Of a DNA stretch of 64,000 nucleotides, positions 44,434 through 53,620 are shown one piece after another (the first letter of the stretch is position 1; the number at the start of each line of letters is the position of its first letter). Origin of the DNA: Paenibacillus sp. FSL H7-0737 (GTDB lineage: Bacteria > Bacillota > Bacilli > Paenibacillales > Paenibacillaceae); the NCBI RefSeq assembly GCF_000758545.1, contig NZ_CP009279.1:5456001-5520000 (forward strand), written 5' to 3'. The notes under the pieces were generated by a model. That model was not told where the DNA came from. It did no database searches and was given only the letters and a program-made list of their open reading frames with translations. Both the position numbers and the translations under genes were made by a program.

Positions 44434-45406
44434 CAGAAATCACATCTTCAGCCGAGATATTTTTGCTAAGCAAACCTTTTTCCCGTGCCCATGCAAATGC
44501 GGCTTCTATTTCTTTCACATCCACTTGATTGGCAGGGACATAATCAGGCACCTTGATCTCATCTTTCAACGTTTCTGGATAACCAACTTCTTTGATCACA
44601 AGATCGATATATTCGGATTGATCATGAGATTTCATATACGCTACAGCCTCGTCATAAGCAGCATACATGTTGCGAATCGCATCTGCCTTAGCATCAATAG
44701 CGGTTTGTGGGAAAGCCAGTACAAATGGATTCACTCCCGCTGTATGCGTGGAGCTAAGCACGCGCAAACCTGAAGCTTTACCCATAGTTACAAATGGTTC
44801 AGGTAAAATAGCTGCATCCGCCTTATTGTTCTTAAGCAATTCTAAACGGGTAGGGATTTGTGGAACCTCAGTTACCGTAATATCATCTTCCGTTAAACCC
44901 GCTTGTTTCAGCATCATCGCCACAGTATATTGTGTGGAAGTGTTTTTGGACAAAATCACGGTTTTGCCCTTCAGATCCTTCACATCTTGGATGGCGTCAT
45001 TCCCAGTCAATAAATCGAATTCACCAAAAGTTGTGCTAGTGATCTTCACATCCAGCCCGGCTTCATTGTAGATAGAAATTGCAACCAAATCAGCACTGAT
45101 CCCCTCTAACTTGCCTGCTTGAAAGGCGACATCACGGTCTTTTGCACTCTTGAACGTTTGGATATCTAGGTTCACTCCATGCTTCTTATCAAAACCTTGC
45201 TCATGAGCAATTACAAAAGGAATCGCATCAATCGAAGGCAGTAAGCCAAGCGACAAAGTAACAGCTTCTTTTGAGGCCTCTGCTGCGTTACCCTCTGTCG
45301 ATGCTGTATTCGTGTTATTCTTTGAACCACAACCTACTGCAAGTACAGCGACGACAACGACCATCATCGACAACATCAACATTCTTTTTAATGCTTTTTT
45401 CTTCAT
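44414..45406 (-). CDS. ABC transporter substrate-binding lipoprotein (NMT1/TauA-like)
   Basis: A 330-residue lipoprotein with lipobox VLAVGC (Cys26). Motifs such as LGLLPSIDAIPFVIAHEQGFDKKHGVNLDIQ (start about residue 53) and TVILSKNTSTQYTV fit the NMT1/THI5-like family that binds sulfonates, nitrate or thiamine-precursor pyrimidines. It is the first gene of a three-gene importer operon. The MocR-type regulator upstream on the same strand could relate to vitamin or amino-compound uptake, but its own palindrome points to azlCD. Confidence 0.88.
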   Translation of the reverse strand: MKKKALKRMLMLSMMVVVVAVLAVGCGSKNNTNTASTEGNAAEASKEAVTLSLGLLPSIDAIPFVIAHEQGFDKKHGVNLDIQTFKSAKDRDVAFQAGKLEGISADLVAISIYNEAGLDVKITSTTFGEFDLLTGNDAIQDVKDLKGKTVILSKNTSTQYTVAMMLKQAGLTEDDITVTEVPQIPTRLELLKNNKADAAILPEPFVTMGKASGLRVLSSTHTAGVNPFVLAFPQTAIDAKADAIRNMYAAYDEAVAYMKSHDQSEYIDLVIKEVGYPETLKDEIKVPDYVPANQVDVKEIEAAFAWAREKGLLSKNISAEDVISDVQFKK

Positions 45407-45435
45407 AAAACTCTCCTACCTCCATTAATCTTTCT

Positions 45436-45470
45436 ATAGTAGACATGCCCCTATTCTTTGCAATCTGCAA
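45436..45470 (-). promoter_or_regulatory. Probable promoter of the NMT1-type ABC operon
   Basis: On the minus strand TTGCAA (45463-45458), a 16-bp spacer and TACTAT (45441-45436). The -35 region is part of an inverted repeat TTGCA-ATC-TGCAA (45458-45470), a possible operator. Confidence 0.45.
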
Positions 45471-45650
45471 AAGAGCATGCAAAAAGCCCTTAAGCTGTTC
45501 CAAAACGCTTCAGGTAGTGTAATTTTACATCAGTCATCACAGCTTGTATATTCATAAATTTAAATAGTTATATTTATCACATACTAAGATGCAAAAAATC
45601 CGAATCAGCCCACAGAGAATCTCTCTGTAAGCTGAGCTTTCAGACATATC

Positions 45651-47048
45651 CTAGTCTAAGGACATATGTTGCTTCAGAATCTTCAGTCCAGTGTCCAGCT
45701 CATCCAATGAGGATGACGACGATAAGGCTACACGTACATACTTGTCCGGTGTGCTGGCACCACTAAGAAACCAATCGGAATGGAATATTCGAACGCCTTG
45801 TTGTAACAGTTCTGACTCCAGTTCAGCGGCTGTACGGTATCCTGATAAGGGAATCCATTTAAAAAAACTTAAGGGGTGCCCTTCGGCTGCTGTTTGTGGA
45901 AAATATGTCGAAAATAGCTTGTTCGCAGCTTGGACCAGTTCTTTTTTATATGCGACAATCTCAGCAGCACTCCCCGATACAATAAGCTCAGAAATAATCT
46001 CGGCATCTAGGGAGGATGTCTTCACATTAATATTGAAAATAGCCCGCTCAATTCTCTCTTTGAATTTCTCTCCAAATACGATATAAGCAATCCTAAGTCC
46101 AGAGCAAATAGATTTTGTCGTACTGCTAATATAGATGGTCTGATCAGGAAGCAATGAGTACATCGGTTGTTTGTATTCTTCTAAATGACCTGCCGTTAAG
46201 AACGCATGAATATCATCTTCTATGAGCAGCAAGTTATGTTTCTGGATAACGTTAGCAATTTCACGCTTCCGCCCATCAGTCATCATAACTGTTGTAGGAT
46301 TTGTACAAGAAGGCATCAGGAATATACCACGTATATCCAGCAGCTGGCACTGGTTATCCAGCACTTGTGGTAGCATTCCAGAGGTATCGCCTGGAATCGG
46401 AACAAGCTGAATACGATACATTCGGGCAAGCTCAATAAAATTAGAATAGGTGAATACATCAACGGCAATCCGTTGTCCAGGTTCGAAGAGAGCAAATAAC
46501 GTAATGACTAACGCATTCAGGCCACCGGATGCAATTGCGATGTTATTGATATTTGCCTGTATCCCAAATGCTTGCATCCATGATAGGCCTGCCAGTTTAT
46601 GATGTGGCATTCCTGTAGGATCATTGTAATTTAATAGTTCCTCTATATTGCCTCTATGCATAACCCTTCTTGCGACCTGAGCTACGATCGAGTTACTCTG
46701 CTCAAACGAAGCAACTAGCCCCAGATCAATACAGTCATGAGAAATTTTGTCCTTCGATATTGCTATCGAGCGCGTTGCATTCGTTGCCACAAAGGTACCA
46801 CTTCCTGTAATAGCATAGATGAGTCCTTTAGCTTCGCATAGCTTATAAGCGCGTGTAATTGTTGTGAAATTAACATCTAAAAAATCCGCTAGCTCACGTT
46901 GAGGGGGAAGCTTCGTTCCGGGTACCAAAAGACCGCTAGCTATATCTTGTTCAAGCAATGAGGCTATGGAATGATAGATCGGACGCTTCAGCGTATGTCT
47001 GTCAGGTCGCCACGACATCGGGTAATTAACAAAAGAATTGATCGGCAT
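45651..47048 (-). CDS. MocR-type transcriptional regulator (GntR helix-turn-helix plus aminotransferase-like domain)
   Basis: A 465-residue regulator. An N-terminal GntR winged helix (about 20-85, GTKLPPQRELADFLDVNFTT) is joined to a fold-type I aminotransferase-like domain (about 110-460) with a probable PLP lysine in SSTTKSICSG. MocR proteins sense PLP or amino compounds; they are usually not active aminotransferases. I chose the ATG at 47048 after GGGAGG; the frame extends 20 codons further. It is divergent from azlCD and separated by a 12-bp-arm palindrome, so it probably controls that exporter. Confidence 0.9.
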   Translation of the reverse strand: MPINSFVNYPMSWRPDRHTLKRPIYHSIASLLEQDIASGLLVPGTKLPPQRELADFLDVNFTTITRAYKLCEAKGLIYAITGSGTFVATNATRSIAISKDKISHDCIDLGLVASFEQSNSIVAQVARRVMHRGNIEELLNYNDPTGMPHHKLAGLSWMQAFGIQANINNIAIASGGLNALVITLFALFEPGQRIAVDVFTYSNFIELARMYRIQLVPIPGDTSGMLPQVLDNQCQLLDIRGIFLMPSCTNPTTVMMTDGRKREIANVIQKHNLLLIEDDIHAFLTAGHLEEYKQPMYSLLPDQTIYISSTTKSICSGLRIAYIVFGEKFKERIERAIFNINVKTSSLDAEIISELIVSGSAAEIVAYKKELVQAANKLFSTYFPQTAAEGHPLSFFKWIPLSGYRTAAELESELLQQGVRIFHSDWFLSGASTPDKYVRVALSSSSSLDELDTGLKILKQHMSLD

Positions 47049-47069
47049 ATTGTCCTCCCACAAAATTGT

Positions 47070-47103
47070 AATCCATACAATTATACCGTTGATTGTATGG
47101 ATT
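47070..47103. promoter_or_regulatory. Palindromic operator between mocR and azlC
   Basis: AATCCATACAAT (47070-47081) and ATTGTATGGATT (47092-47103) are perfect 12-bp arms around a 10-bp centre. The right arm overlaps the -35 region and spacer of the azlC promoter. Confidence 0.8.
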
Positions 47104-47117
47104 CGCACTGCTACAAT
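47089..47117 (+). promoter_or_regulatory. azlC promoter
   Basis: TTGATT (47089-47094), a 17-bp spacer and TACAAT (47112-47117), about 33 bp upstream of the azlC ATG. Confidence 0.65.
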
Positions 47118-47150
47118 GACATGGACATAAGCTAAGGGGTTGTAAGTAAC

Positions 47151-47861
47151 ATGCGTAACAATAACAAACTTTATGTAGCATTCCGCACCGCGGCTCCCGC
47201 TACCTTTCCCATTCTTGCCGCTTTTTTATTCTTGGGGATCGCCTACGGAATTTACATGAATGTATCAGGGTTTCATGTGATCTATACCTTTCTAATGAGC
47301 TCGCTTATTTATGCTGGATCGATGGAATTTCTAACGGTTCACTTGTTATTAGGTGCTTATCATCCATTAAGTGCATTATTGTTTGCTTTAATGGTTAATG
47401 CACGACATCTATTTTATGGCATATCTATGCTGGAGAAGTTTAAAGGTACGGGGCTGAAGAAGCTTTATTTGATTTTTGGTCTCTGTGATGAATCATTCAC
47501 CATCAATTATTCCGCGAAGATCCCTGAAGGAGTGGATCGCGGTTGGTATATGTTCTTCGTCACGCTGCTAAATCATTGCTATTGGGTCGTAGGCGCTTGT
47601 ATCGGGGGAGTATTCGGATCGATTTTTCACATGAATATGGAAGGTCTCGAATTTGTGATGACAGCACTATTCGTTGTTATCTTTATTGAGCAATGGAAGA
47701 GTGGATCGACCCATAGAAGTGCTCTAGTAGGCGTTGTTATCTCCATACTGTGCCTTATCATATTTGGACGTGACAGCTTTATGATCCCCGCAATGATCCT
47801 GATTATTGCAGCACTTACGATCACTCGTAAACAACAGGAACCGGTAGGTGAAACCGCATGA
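47151..47861 (+). CDS. azlC: AzlC-family branched-chain amino acid exporter, large subunit
   Basis: A 236-residue membrane protein with about seven helices. The AzlC signature FPILAAFLFLGIAYGIYM is near the N-terminus, followed by SSLIYAGSMEFLTVHLL and MVNARHLFYGISML. With AzlD it exports branched-chain or related amino acids; in Bacillus AzlC confers azaleucine resistance. It overlaps azlD by 4 bp (ATGA). Confidence 0.92.
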   Translation: MRNNNKLYVAFRTAAPATFPILAAFLFLGIAYGIYMNVSGFHVIYTFLMSSLIYAGSMEFLTVHLLLGAYHPLSALLFALMVNARHLFYGISMLEKFKGTGLKKLYLIFGLCDESFTINYSAKIPEGVDRGWYMFFVTLLNHCYWVVGACIGGVFGSIFHMNMEGLEFVMTALFVVIFIEQWKSGSTHRSALVGVVISILCLIIFGRDSFMIPAMILIIAALTITRKQQEPVGETA

Positions 47862-48184
47862 CGATGTCTACTTTTCAGCAGATCATTACAATTGCCATGG
47901 TTGTGCTAGGCACGATGATGACACGTTTTATTCCGTTCATTATTTTCCCACCGGGACGTCCAACCCCAAAGTACATTCAATACCTAGGTAGAGTTCTTCC
48001 ATCAGCAACGATTGGACTCCTTGTTATTTATAGCCTAAAGAACACTAACGTATTGTCCGGTAATCACGGATTACCGGAGCTAATATCCGTCGCAATCGTC
48101 GCGTTGCTTCATCTCTGGCGAAGAAATATGCTATTATCCATAGCATTCGGTACAATCGCTTATATGGTATTGATTCAGATATAA
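47858..48184 (+). CDS. azlD: AzlD-family branched-chain amino acid exporter, small subunit
   Basis: A 108-residue membrane protein with three to four helices and the family features MVVLGTMMTRFIPFIIF and YLGRVLPSATIGLLVIYSLK. Its ATG overlaps the azlC stop codon, indicating coupled translation of the two subunits. Confidence 0.92.
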   Translation: MTMSTFQQIITIAMVVLGTMMTRFIPFIIFPPGRPTPKYIQYLGRVLPSATIGLLVIYSLKNTNVLSGNHGLPELISVAIVALLHLWRRNMLLSIAFGTIAYMVLIQI

Positions 48185-48388
48185 GAAATTTATGTAGGTC
48201 TTATCAACCGCACATATAACTACAATTATAACATTCACTTCCATTATATATCGATCATTCAAGACTACGATAATCCGCAAGAAGCTTGGAGCGGCTACAA
48301 AAAACTACACAAGCTTCATCCGACGCGTGAGTTGTATGTATTTCATACGAGCAGAAACGACGTTGAGGTTATAGAAGAATTTTTTTAG
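48185..48388 (+). pseudogene. Decayed coding remnant
   Basis: Directly after the azlD stop, the same frame stays open for 67 codons with a protein-like composition (DYDNPQEAWSGYKKLHKLHP, then TRELYVFHTSRNDVEVIEEFF) and ends at TAG 48386-48388. There is no ATG and no ribosome site. I do not recognise the family. Confidence 0.35.
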
Positions 48389-48680
48389 GAGTGCGGCAAC
48401 CGTCTTTGATACCGATGCATTAGCTGTAATAGGCATCCATATTGATTTTATTAATGGACGAGCAAAACGAATGTATGGGGTTGGGGGGACTAGCGAAATT
48501 TGCTATGAGCAGCAGATTCCTGACATACTCATTGAACATATTACTTTGACTGATTTACCAATTCAGCTTGGTTCGATACAAGAGCCTTATGGCTTTGATG
48601 GAATTGTTGGTATTGATTTTATGATAAGAGCTAAATGCAAGGTTGATTTTGACACCATGAATATCGATCTTAAACACTAA
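48375..48680 (+). pseudogene. Truncated retropepsin-like aspartyl protease
   Basis: The frame opening at 48375 encodes SAATVFDTDALAVIGI, then YGVGGTSEICYEQQIPDI, PIQLGSIQEPYGFDGIVGID, and ends at TAA 48680. This pattern is that of bacterial retropepsin-like proteins, but the N-terminal part carrying the catalytic DTG is missing and no start codon precedes it, so it is a 5'-deleted remnant. A strong terminator follows. Confidence 0.6.
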
Positions 48681-48731
48681 ACCAAGCGATGACATCCATC
48701 AGTGGACAGCAATCGCTTGGTTTTAGTTTTC
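48680..48731 (+). terminator. Terminator after the protease remnant
   Basis: AACCAAGCGAT (48680-48690) pairs with ATCGCTTGGTT (48711-48721), followed by TTAGTTTT. Confidence 0.8.
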
Positions 48732-48784
48732 CTCTACCACAAAAAACCTCCCCACACCCGTAAAGGTGGAGAAGGTATAAATGC

Positions 48785-48938
48785 GTCACTTTTAGCTCCC
48801 CAAGCCTAATCAGCTCGACAACCACTTGTGAACGGCCTTTAACTTTTAATTTCTGCATTATGTTGGAGATGTGATTGCGCATAGTTTTCTTGCTAATGAA
48901 TAATTGACCCGCGATATCACGAGTCGTTTTAACTACAC
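48785..48938 (-). pseudogene. Remnant of a LuxR/GerE-type helix-turn-helix
   Basis: On the minus strand the frame encodes VKTTRDIAGQLFISKKTMRN, then HISNIMQKLKVKGRSQVVVELIRLGELK, the C-terminal DNA-binding half of a LuxR-family regulator. Everything upstream is missing; the fragment begins right at the 3' end of the GntR gene. The reading frame runs on past the domain into unrelated sequence. Confidence 0.7.
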
Positions 48939-49655
48939 CTCATAGTTCACTACATAATTCTGCAGCTCTGTATTGTAAAAGCCTACACTATACTCAGTTA
49001 CCTTGCCCAGCTCATCATAAGAATAACGAGTTCGCTTCAGCAAGGGACACTTCTTATCAAGGAGCAATATCTCCTCTACATCAGGCGGAGGAACGGCAAC
49101 GGAAAATTCATCACGCAGTTTCTCTAAGGAAACGCTCCGCTCTTCAAGCAGTTCATACAAGGACTGGGCATTTAAGTCCAGTAGATCTAAATCATCCATA
49201 CCATTTACTAAATAATGCGTGTAATGAACGTATGGAATATCATTGAGACTATATATGCGTTCCAAGCGTATACAACGTTCGCCGAATAAACGAAAGGCTT
49301 CGCTTTGAACTTCATTATATACTCGCTCCGCCTTCAGCCATTGCTTCCGAATTTGGTGCCCTTCATCCACTAGAATTTCCGTGAATTTTTTCCACTTGGA
49401 CAGCTTGGATGATGAGGTATTACGGATCACCTTCGTCCCCTTGCCGCTCCCCTTTTCCAGAAATCCTTCTTGGACGAGCTCCTGAATGGCACCGCGTACA
49501 GTGATCTTGCTGACATTGAATTCCTGCTCTAGCTGAGGCTCGGAAGGAATATTCAATCCAATAGGATAGACTCCGTGTAGAATCCGATCCTTTATAATAT
49601 TTGCAATTTGCATATATAAGGGCTTATCTTTTCGGGATAAACTCAAGAGGTTCAC
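48933..49655 (-). CDS. GntR-family regulator with UTRA ligand domain (HutC subfamily)
   Basis: A 240-residue repressor. The winged helix (about 8-75, IPSEPQLEQEFNVSKITVRGAIQELVQEGF) is followed by a UTRA domain (about 90-235, with IRLERIYSLNDIPYVHYTHYL). The start is GTG at 49655, overlapping the stop codon of the kinase gene (TAGTG). As the last gene of the operon it probably regulates it from the paired AACATTATAATGTT palindromes upstream of the amidohydrolase. Confidence 0.9.
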   Translation of the reverse strand: MNLLSLSRKDKPLYMQIANIIKDRILHGVYPIGLNIPSEPQLEQEFNVSKITVRGAIQELVQEGFLEKGSGKGTKVIRNTSSSKLSKWKKFTEILVDEGHQIRKQWLKAERVYNEVQSEAFRLFGERCIRLERIYSLNDIPYVHYTHYLVNGMDDLDLLDLNAQSLYELLEERSVSLEKLRDEFSVAVPPPDVEEILLLDKKCPLLKRTRYSYDELGKVTEYSVGFYNTELQNYVVNYEV

Positions 49656-50671
49656 TACCTTTCTACATCGCCTACGGATAGAGTCATAGCTCGAAGTATA
49701 TCCGCTTCTGAAGCCATGGGAGTGTCGCCCTCGACAGTATGGGCTAACATACTAGCGGCAGCGGCAAACCGTACTGTCTGCTCAGGTGTAAATCCTGTTA
49801 GCTCGCCATGCACAATTCCGCTCGTATAGGCATCTCCAGCCCCTATTCTATCATAGACGAGAAATCTCAGCGTATCCGAAAAGAAGAAGCTCTGATTCTT
49901 ATAAAGAAACCCACGCAGTGAATGTGAGTTGTCGCCATGAATACTGCGATGGGTGCCTGCGATCACCGAGATATCGTAATGCTTCGCAACTGCTGGAATC
50001 AGTTCGATCAGTTGCTCTTCACGTTCAGCTTGTTCAGTGCTGATCCCCAAGATAAAGATTGCGTCCTTCTCATTCATCATTACGATATCGGCCAGCTGCA
50101 GCATCTCCTCGTAATGCGGCTTCGCTTGTGAATAGCCTTCCGGTCCCCACAAGGACGGACGATAGTTGCAATCAAAGATAACAGTCCCACCCTGCTGCTT
50201 GACAGCTCTAGCCAAGGATTTCATATGATGACGTACACTATCGTTCATAGCCAGCGTAATGCCGCAGAAATGGATCACATCCAGGCTTCGCGCAATCTCT
50301 TCATAATTATAAGTTTCCTCAGGAGCCGTATTGAAGCTACTCTCCAGACGATTGCTGTAAGTTACCTTGCTTGGACGTGCACCAAATCCGTTCTCCAAGA
50401 AATACAAGCCCAGATATTCTCCTCCTCGTATAACGAGGCTAGAAGAGATGCCCAGCTTCCGCAAATACGCGGCGGCGGCCTCTCCCAAGGAAGTAGTCGG
50501 CAAACGGGAAATCAAATAACCTTCATGCCCGAAGCGTGCCAGTGCAGCGCTGACATTAACCCCGGTACCAGAGAATGAATAGTTTAAGCTGTTTCCCTGG
50601 GATAGCAGCTGAACTCCCGGCACCTGCAGACGCATCATCACTTCTCCGAATGCCCCGATTCGTTTAGGCAT
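49655..50671 (-). CDS. PfkB-family sugar kinase (2-keto-3-deoxygluconate kinase-like)
   Basis: A 338-residue ribokinase-fold enzyme. The C-terminal PfkB signature DRIGAGDAYTSGIVHGEL contains the catalytic Asp; the N-terminal substrate region is FGEVMMRLQVPG. It resembles KDG kinases (KdgK). In this operon it would phosphorylate 2-keto-3-deoxygluconate, or glucosaminate before the ammonia-lyase step; the order is inference. Its ATG overlaps the aldolase stop by 8 bp. Confidence 0.88.
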   Translation of the reverse strand: MPKRIGAFGEVMMRLQVPGVQLLSQGNSLNYSFSGTGVNVSAALARFGHEGYLISRLPTTSLGEAAAAYLRKLGISSSLVIRGGEYLGLYFLENGFGARPSKVTYSNRLESSFNTAPEETYNYEEIARSLDVIHFCGITLAMNDSVRHHMKSLARAVKQQGGTVIFDCNYRPSLWGPEGYSQAKPHYEEMLQLADIVMMNEKDAIFILGISTEQAEREEQLIELIPAVAKHYDISVIAGTHRSIHGDNSHSLRGFLYKNQSFFFSDTLRFLVYDRIGAGDAYTSGIVHGELTGFTPEQTVRFAAAASMLAHTVEGDTPMASEADILRAMTLSVGDVER

Positions 50672-51416
50672 ATTTATCTGTCAGCCTCTTCATAATTCCA
50701 AGCAAATCACGCACATCCTGGGTCCGGGTCTGGCCCGATTCTTTATCGATAATGGATGAGTAGACATGCGGAATCACTTGTGGCACCCCTGCTTCAAGCG
50801 CAATCTCTAGTATTTCCTCGAAATTGTCCATATCAATTCCACCGGTTGGTTCGAGTGCGAACCCTGCCTCAGCACAGGCCTTAGCGACAGAGCGGTATTC
50901 CTCTTCACGGCTTAATCCCTCCATCGGGAAATACTTCAGTGCATTACCACCCATATCCCGAACAAGCGCAATTGCCGATGCTATAGGTACAATCGCCGCT
51001 TCACTCTGCGCAGCGCTGAAGACTCCTGTAGAAATATTCACATAACCAGCGTGACCAGAAGGGGCGATCATGCTGTTGATCCAACTGTCTTTCCCACCAA
51101 GATTAGCGCGTGTAGCTCCAACCACCGGGAATGCCTGGTTAATATGACTACCCGGATAATGCTTAGCAATCTCGGCCACAATTGCCGCTTGGCGATTATC
51201 CCCTGCACCTAAGCCAATGGATACCGCATCTTCAATCTCTTGACCATATTGCTTCATGGCTGTTACGGCTTCTTCTACCGACTTATAATCCTTAGATAGC
51301 ACACCGACCAGCACATATCCTTCCGCCGCTTCATAAATCTCTTTAGCATTAGCGATATCTTTAGCGAGTACATTTAATGCGGTGCGGCCCTTATAAAAAC
51401 GTTGTGAAATCGTCAT
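50664..51416 (-). CDS. 2-dehydro-3-deoxyphosphogluconate aldolase, DgaF type
   Basis: A 250-residue protein of the KDGP aldolase family (PF07071). The likely Schiff-base lysine is Lys161 in GGNALKYFPMEGL; other features are VSIGLGAGDNRQ and LEPTGGIDMDNF. It cleaves 2-keto-3-deoxy-6-phosphogluconate to pyruvate and glyceraldehyde 3-phosphate. It sits one base after the ammonia-lyase-like gene, the DgaE-DgaF arrangement known from the Salmonella D-glucosaminate pathway. Confidence 0.88.
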   Translation of the reverse strand: MTISQRFYKGRTALNVLAKDIANAKEIYEAAEGYVLVGVLSKDYKSVEEAVTAMKQYGQEIEDAVSIGLGAGDNRQAAIVAEIAKHYPGSHINQAFPVVGATRANLGGKDSWINSMIAPSGHAGYVNISTGVFSAAQSEAAIVPIASAIALVRDMGGNALKYFPMEGLSREEEYRSVAKACAEAGFALEPTGGIDMDNFEEILEIALEAGVPQVIPHVYSSIIDKESGQTRTQDVRDLLGIMKRLTDKYA

Positions 51417-51417
51417 C

Positions 51418-52521
51418 TTATTGTCCCCCTATTAATTTATGAATGCTGTCTACAATCACGTGCAGATCATCCCCCAGAAGCGGCCGTGGATCAATATCGA
51501 AATATCCCTGCTTCACTCCATAATCGCGGGTATAGATCGCAATCTCGCCTTGCTGCAACCCCTCTACCAATTCTTTCGCCGTAATTCCGGCCTGCTGTGG
51601 ATCAACCTGAACCCGGCCGCGATAGATGGCACGGCCCGCCTCGTCCTGCACAATGGTTACACGAATTCCCGGAAGATCATTCAACACCATCAATCCCTGC
51701 AAAGACGCTTTCTCGGTGTCACTCTTGTCTTCCTTGACCATGTATTCCTCTAGTGCTTGCAGCAGACCAAAGGAAGTTTCTTTACCAACCTTCATACTGC
51801 GTCCTATTCCATACAATTGGACCTTAACCCATTCCACATAATTACGTTTGCCGGCGATAATACCGGATGTAGGCCCTTCAATAGCTTTAGAACCACTATA
51901 AATTGCCAGGTCAGAGTATTTCACATATTTACAGAGGTCTTCTTCCGCTGCGGCATCTACGATTAGTGGAATGCCCCTACGGTTTGCGATCTCCCATGCT
52001 TCTTCGACGGATAACATATTTTTCTGAACTGCATGGTGGGACTTTACGTACAGAATGGCAGCCGTCTGCTCACAAATGGCATCCTCTATATGCTCGGCAC
52101 GGCCTTCATTCGCATAACCGACCTCAATTAGTTTCCCACCACCTAGATAGACCATCGTTTCCACAGGAGCTCCGTACTGTACATTATGCCCCTTCAGAAT
52201 GATGATTTCATTGCGTGGAATGGCTTCTTGGTGCAAACGTTCACTGCGGCGCCGATTGCCTTGGGTCACTAGCGCCGCAACGGACAATGCAATACCGCTG
52301 GAGGCTGAGTTAACGATAAGCGCTGCTTCAGCGCCGAGAATTCGTGCCGTGTAATCTCCGGCTTTATCCACCAGATCCGCTATTTCCACATAACTCTGTC
52401 CGCCTTGCTTCATAGCCTCCATCACTGTGTCAGACGGAGCCGACACCCCCAGGATACTCATTCTGCCGCTTGCATTGATTACGCGTTTAAGCCCGTATTT
52501 CGCATTTAATGAATTCCCCAC
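51418..52521 (-). CDS. PLP-dependent D-glucosaminate-6-phosphate ammonia-lyase, DgaE type
   Basis: A 367-residue SelA-like fold-type I PLP enzyme. The probable PLP lysine is Lys212 in YSGSKAIEGP, with Asp189 in LIVDAAAE. DgaE-type enzymes convert D-glucosaminate 6-phosphate to 2-keto-3-deoxy-6-phosphogluconate and ammonia. The start is GTG at 52521 with AAGGAG upstream, overlapping the amidohydrolase gene by 35 bp. Context with a DgaF aldolase supports this call over selenocysteine synthase. Confidence 0.85.
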   Translation of the reverse strand: MGNSLNAKYGLKRVINASGRMSILGVSAPSDTVMEAMKQGGQSYVEIADLVDKAGDYTARILGAEAALIVNSASSGIALSVAALVTQGNRRRSERLHQEAIPRNEIIILKGHNVQYGAPVETMVYLGGGKLIEVGYANEGRAEHIEDAICEQTAAILYVKSHHAVQKNMLSVEEAWEIANRRGIPLIVDAAAEEDLCKYVKYSDLAIYSGSKAIEGPTSGIIAGKRNYVEWVKVQLYGIGRSMKVGKETSFGLLQALEEYMVKEDKSDTEKASLQGLMVLNDLPGIRVTIVQDEAGRAIYRGRVQVDPQQAGITAKELVEGLQQGEIAIYTRDYGVKQGYFDIDPRPLLGDDLHVIVDSIHKLIGGQ

Positions 52522-53599
52522 CTATAACCACTCCTTTTGCATGGATTACTTTATCCGTCATTCTTTCTTCTCCTTCAGAATCCACAAGCACTGCAGACTT
52601 ATGCTGCAGGGTGAAGAGAGTCAAGTTTGCAGGATCTCCCACCTGAATTCGGCCCAGCTCCGGCCTGCCCAGCCATTCCGCCGCATTGGAAGTAACCGCT
52701 GCCACAATCTCATCCAGAGCATAGCCCAAACATAGAAACTTGGAAAGTACATTAGAAATGCTAAAGACAGGTCCCTTCAATCGGTTCACTCGATAGATAT
52801 CCGTGCTAATCGTATTCAATCCAATACCATTACGTTTAGCAGCCTCAGCTACCTTAAAAGAGAAGCTTGCTGTTCCATGTCCCACATCGAGATGAACTCC
52901 CCGTTCAATGGCCTCAGTCAGTACCTGAAGCGGCTGACCATCCGCAGCAAACAAATTATTCTCTTTTCCGTTGAGATAATGGGTCACGATATCCTTACGC
53001 TGCAAAAGGGGCATAACCTCTCTGATATCTGGCGGTGCTGAACCGATATGTACCATTAACGGCAACCCCGTCTCCATTGAAAGGCTTCGTGCGATATGCA
53101 GTGGTTCAATCCCGCTGGCACCCACAACGCTTTTGCTGATCCTAGCCTTTAATCCCACGATTATCTCCCCGTAGGTTCGGATGGATTGCAGGATCTTCTC
53201 CTTATCAATCCATTCCAAGTTGGACAATTCATCAATTCTTAGCAGTCCGATCCGCGAGATATTTAAGAAAGCCAGCACATTCGTCTTAGCCTGAGACGCG
53301 TCCAGAGCCAGATCACCTATCCGATCCGCCCCGCAGCTACCAGCATCGACTAGGGTGGTCACCCCTTGCCGGACACCGATCTCATCGATCTCGTCACCAT
53401 ACGGATCAAATTCGCGAAAGGCATGCACATGCATATCGATCCAGCCACTGGATACGTACGCGCCTGAACCTTCCCACTCCTGCCCCCCATGCGCCTCACC
53501 TGCCGGGGTGATCTCAGCGATCTTGCCATTTTCGATTACAATGTCGATCTCTTCTCCGCTTACTCGTTTCACCTGACGGAGCACGTATCTTTCATCCAT
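52487..53599 (-). CDS. COG3964 amidohydrolase/deacetylase (dihydroorotase-like)
   Basis: A 370-residue amidohydrolase-superfamily barrel with the metal motif DMHVH (His57, His59) and the likely carboxylated bridging Lys151 in VGLKARISKS. COG3964 members have been mis-annotated as dihydroorotases, and characterised ones act on acetyl esters or N-acetyl groups. Heading this operon it may deacetylate N-acetylglucosaminate or a similar compound (inference). I chose the ATG at 53599 after AAAGGTGAG; a longer frame of 19 codons would cross the operator. Confidence 0.82.
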   Translation of the reverse strand: MDERYVLRQVKRVSGEEIDIVIENGKIAEITPAGEAHGGQEWEGSGAYVSSGWIDMHVHAFREFDPYGDEIDEIGVRQGVTTLVDAGSCGADRIGDLALDASQAKTNVLAFLNISRIGLLRIDELSNLEWIDKEKILQSIRTYGEIIVGLKARISKSVVGASGIEPLHIARSLSMETGLPLMVHIGSAPPDIREVMPLLQRKDIVTHYLNGKENNLFAADGQPLQVLTEAIERGVHLDVGHGTASFSFKVAEAAKRNGIGLNTISTDIYRVNRLKGPVFSISNVLSKFLCLGYALDEIVAAVTSNAAEWLGRPELGRIQVGDPANLTLFTLQHKSAVLVDSEGEERMTDKVIHAKGVVIGGEFIKCEIRA

Positions 53600-53620
53600 T
53601 GTTCTCACCTTTTTCCATAT

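Noticed and set aside
51418..52521. Selenocysteine synthase (SelA)
   Set aside because: The fold is SelA-like, but the DgaF aldolase, kinase and deacetylase context and the length (367 residues) fit DgaE-type lyases.
52487..53599. Dihydroorotase of pyrimidine synthesis
   Set aside because: No pyrimidine genes nearby, and the sequence fits COG3964, a group known to be mis-annotated as dihydroorotase.
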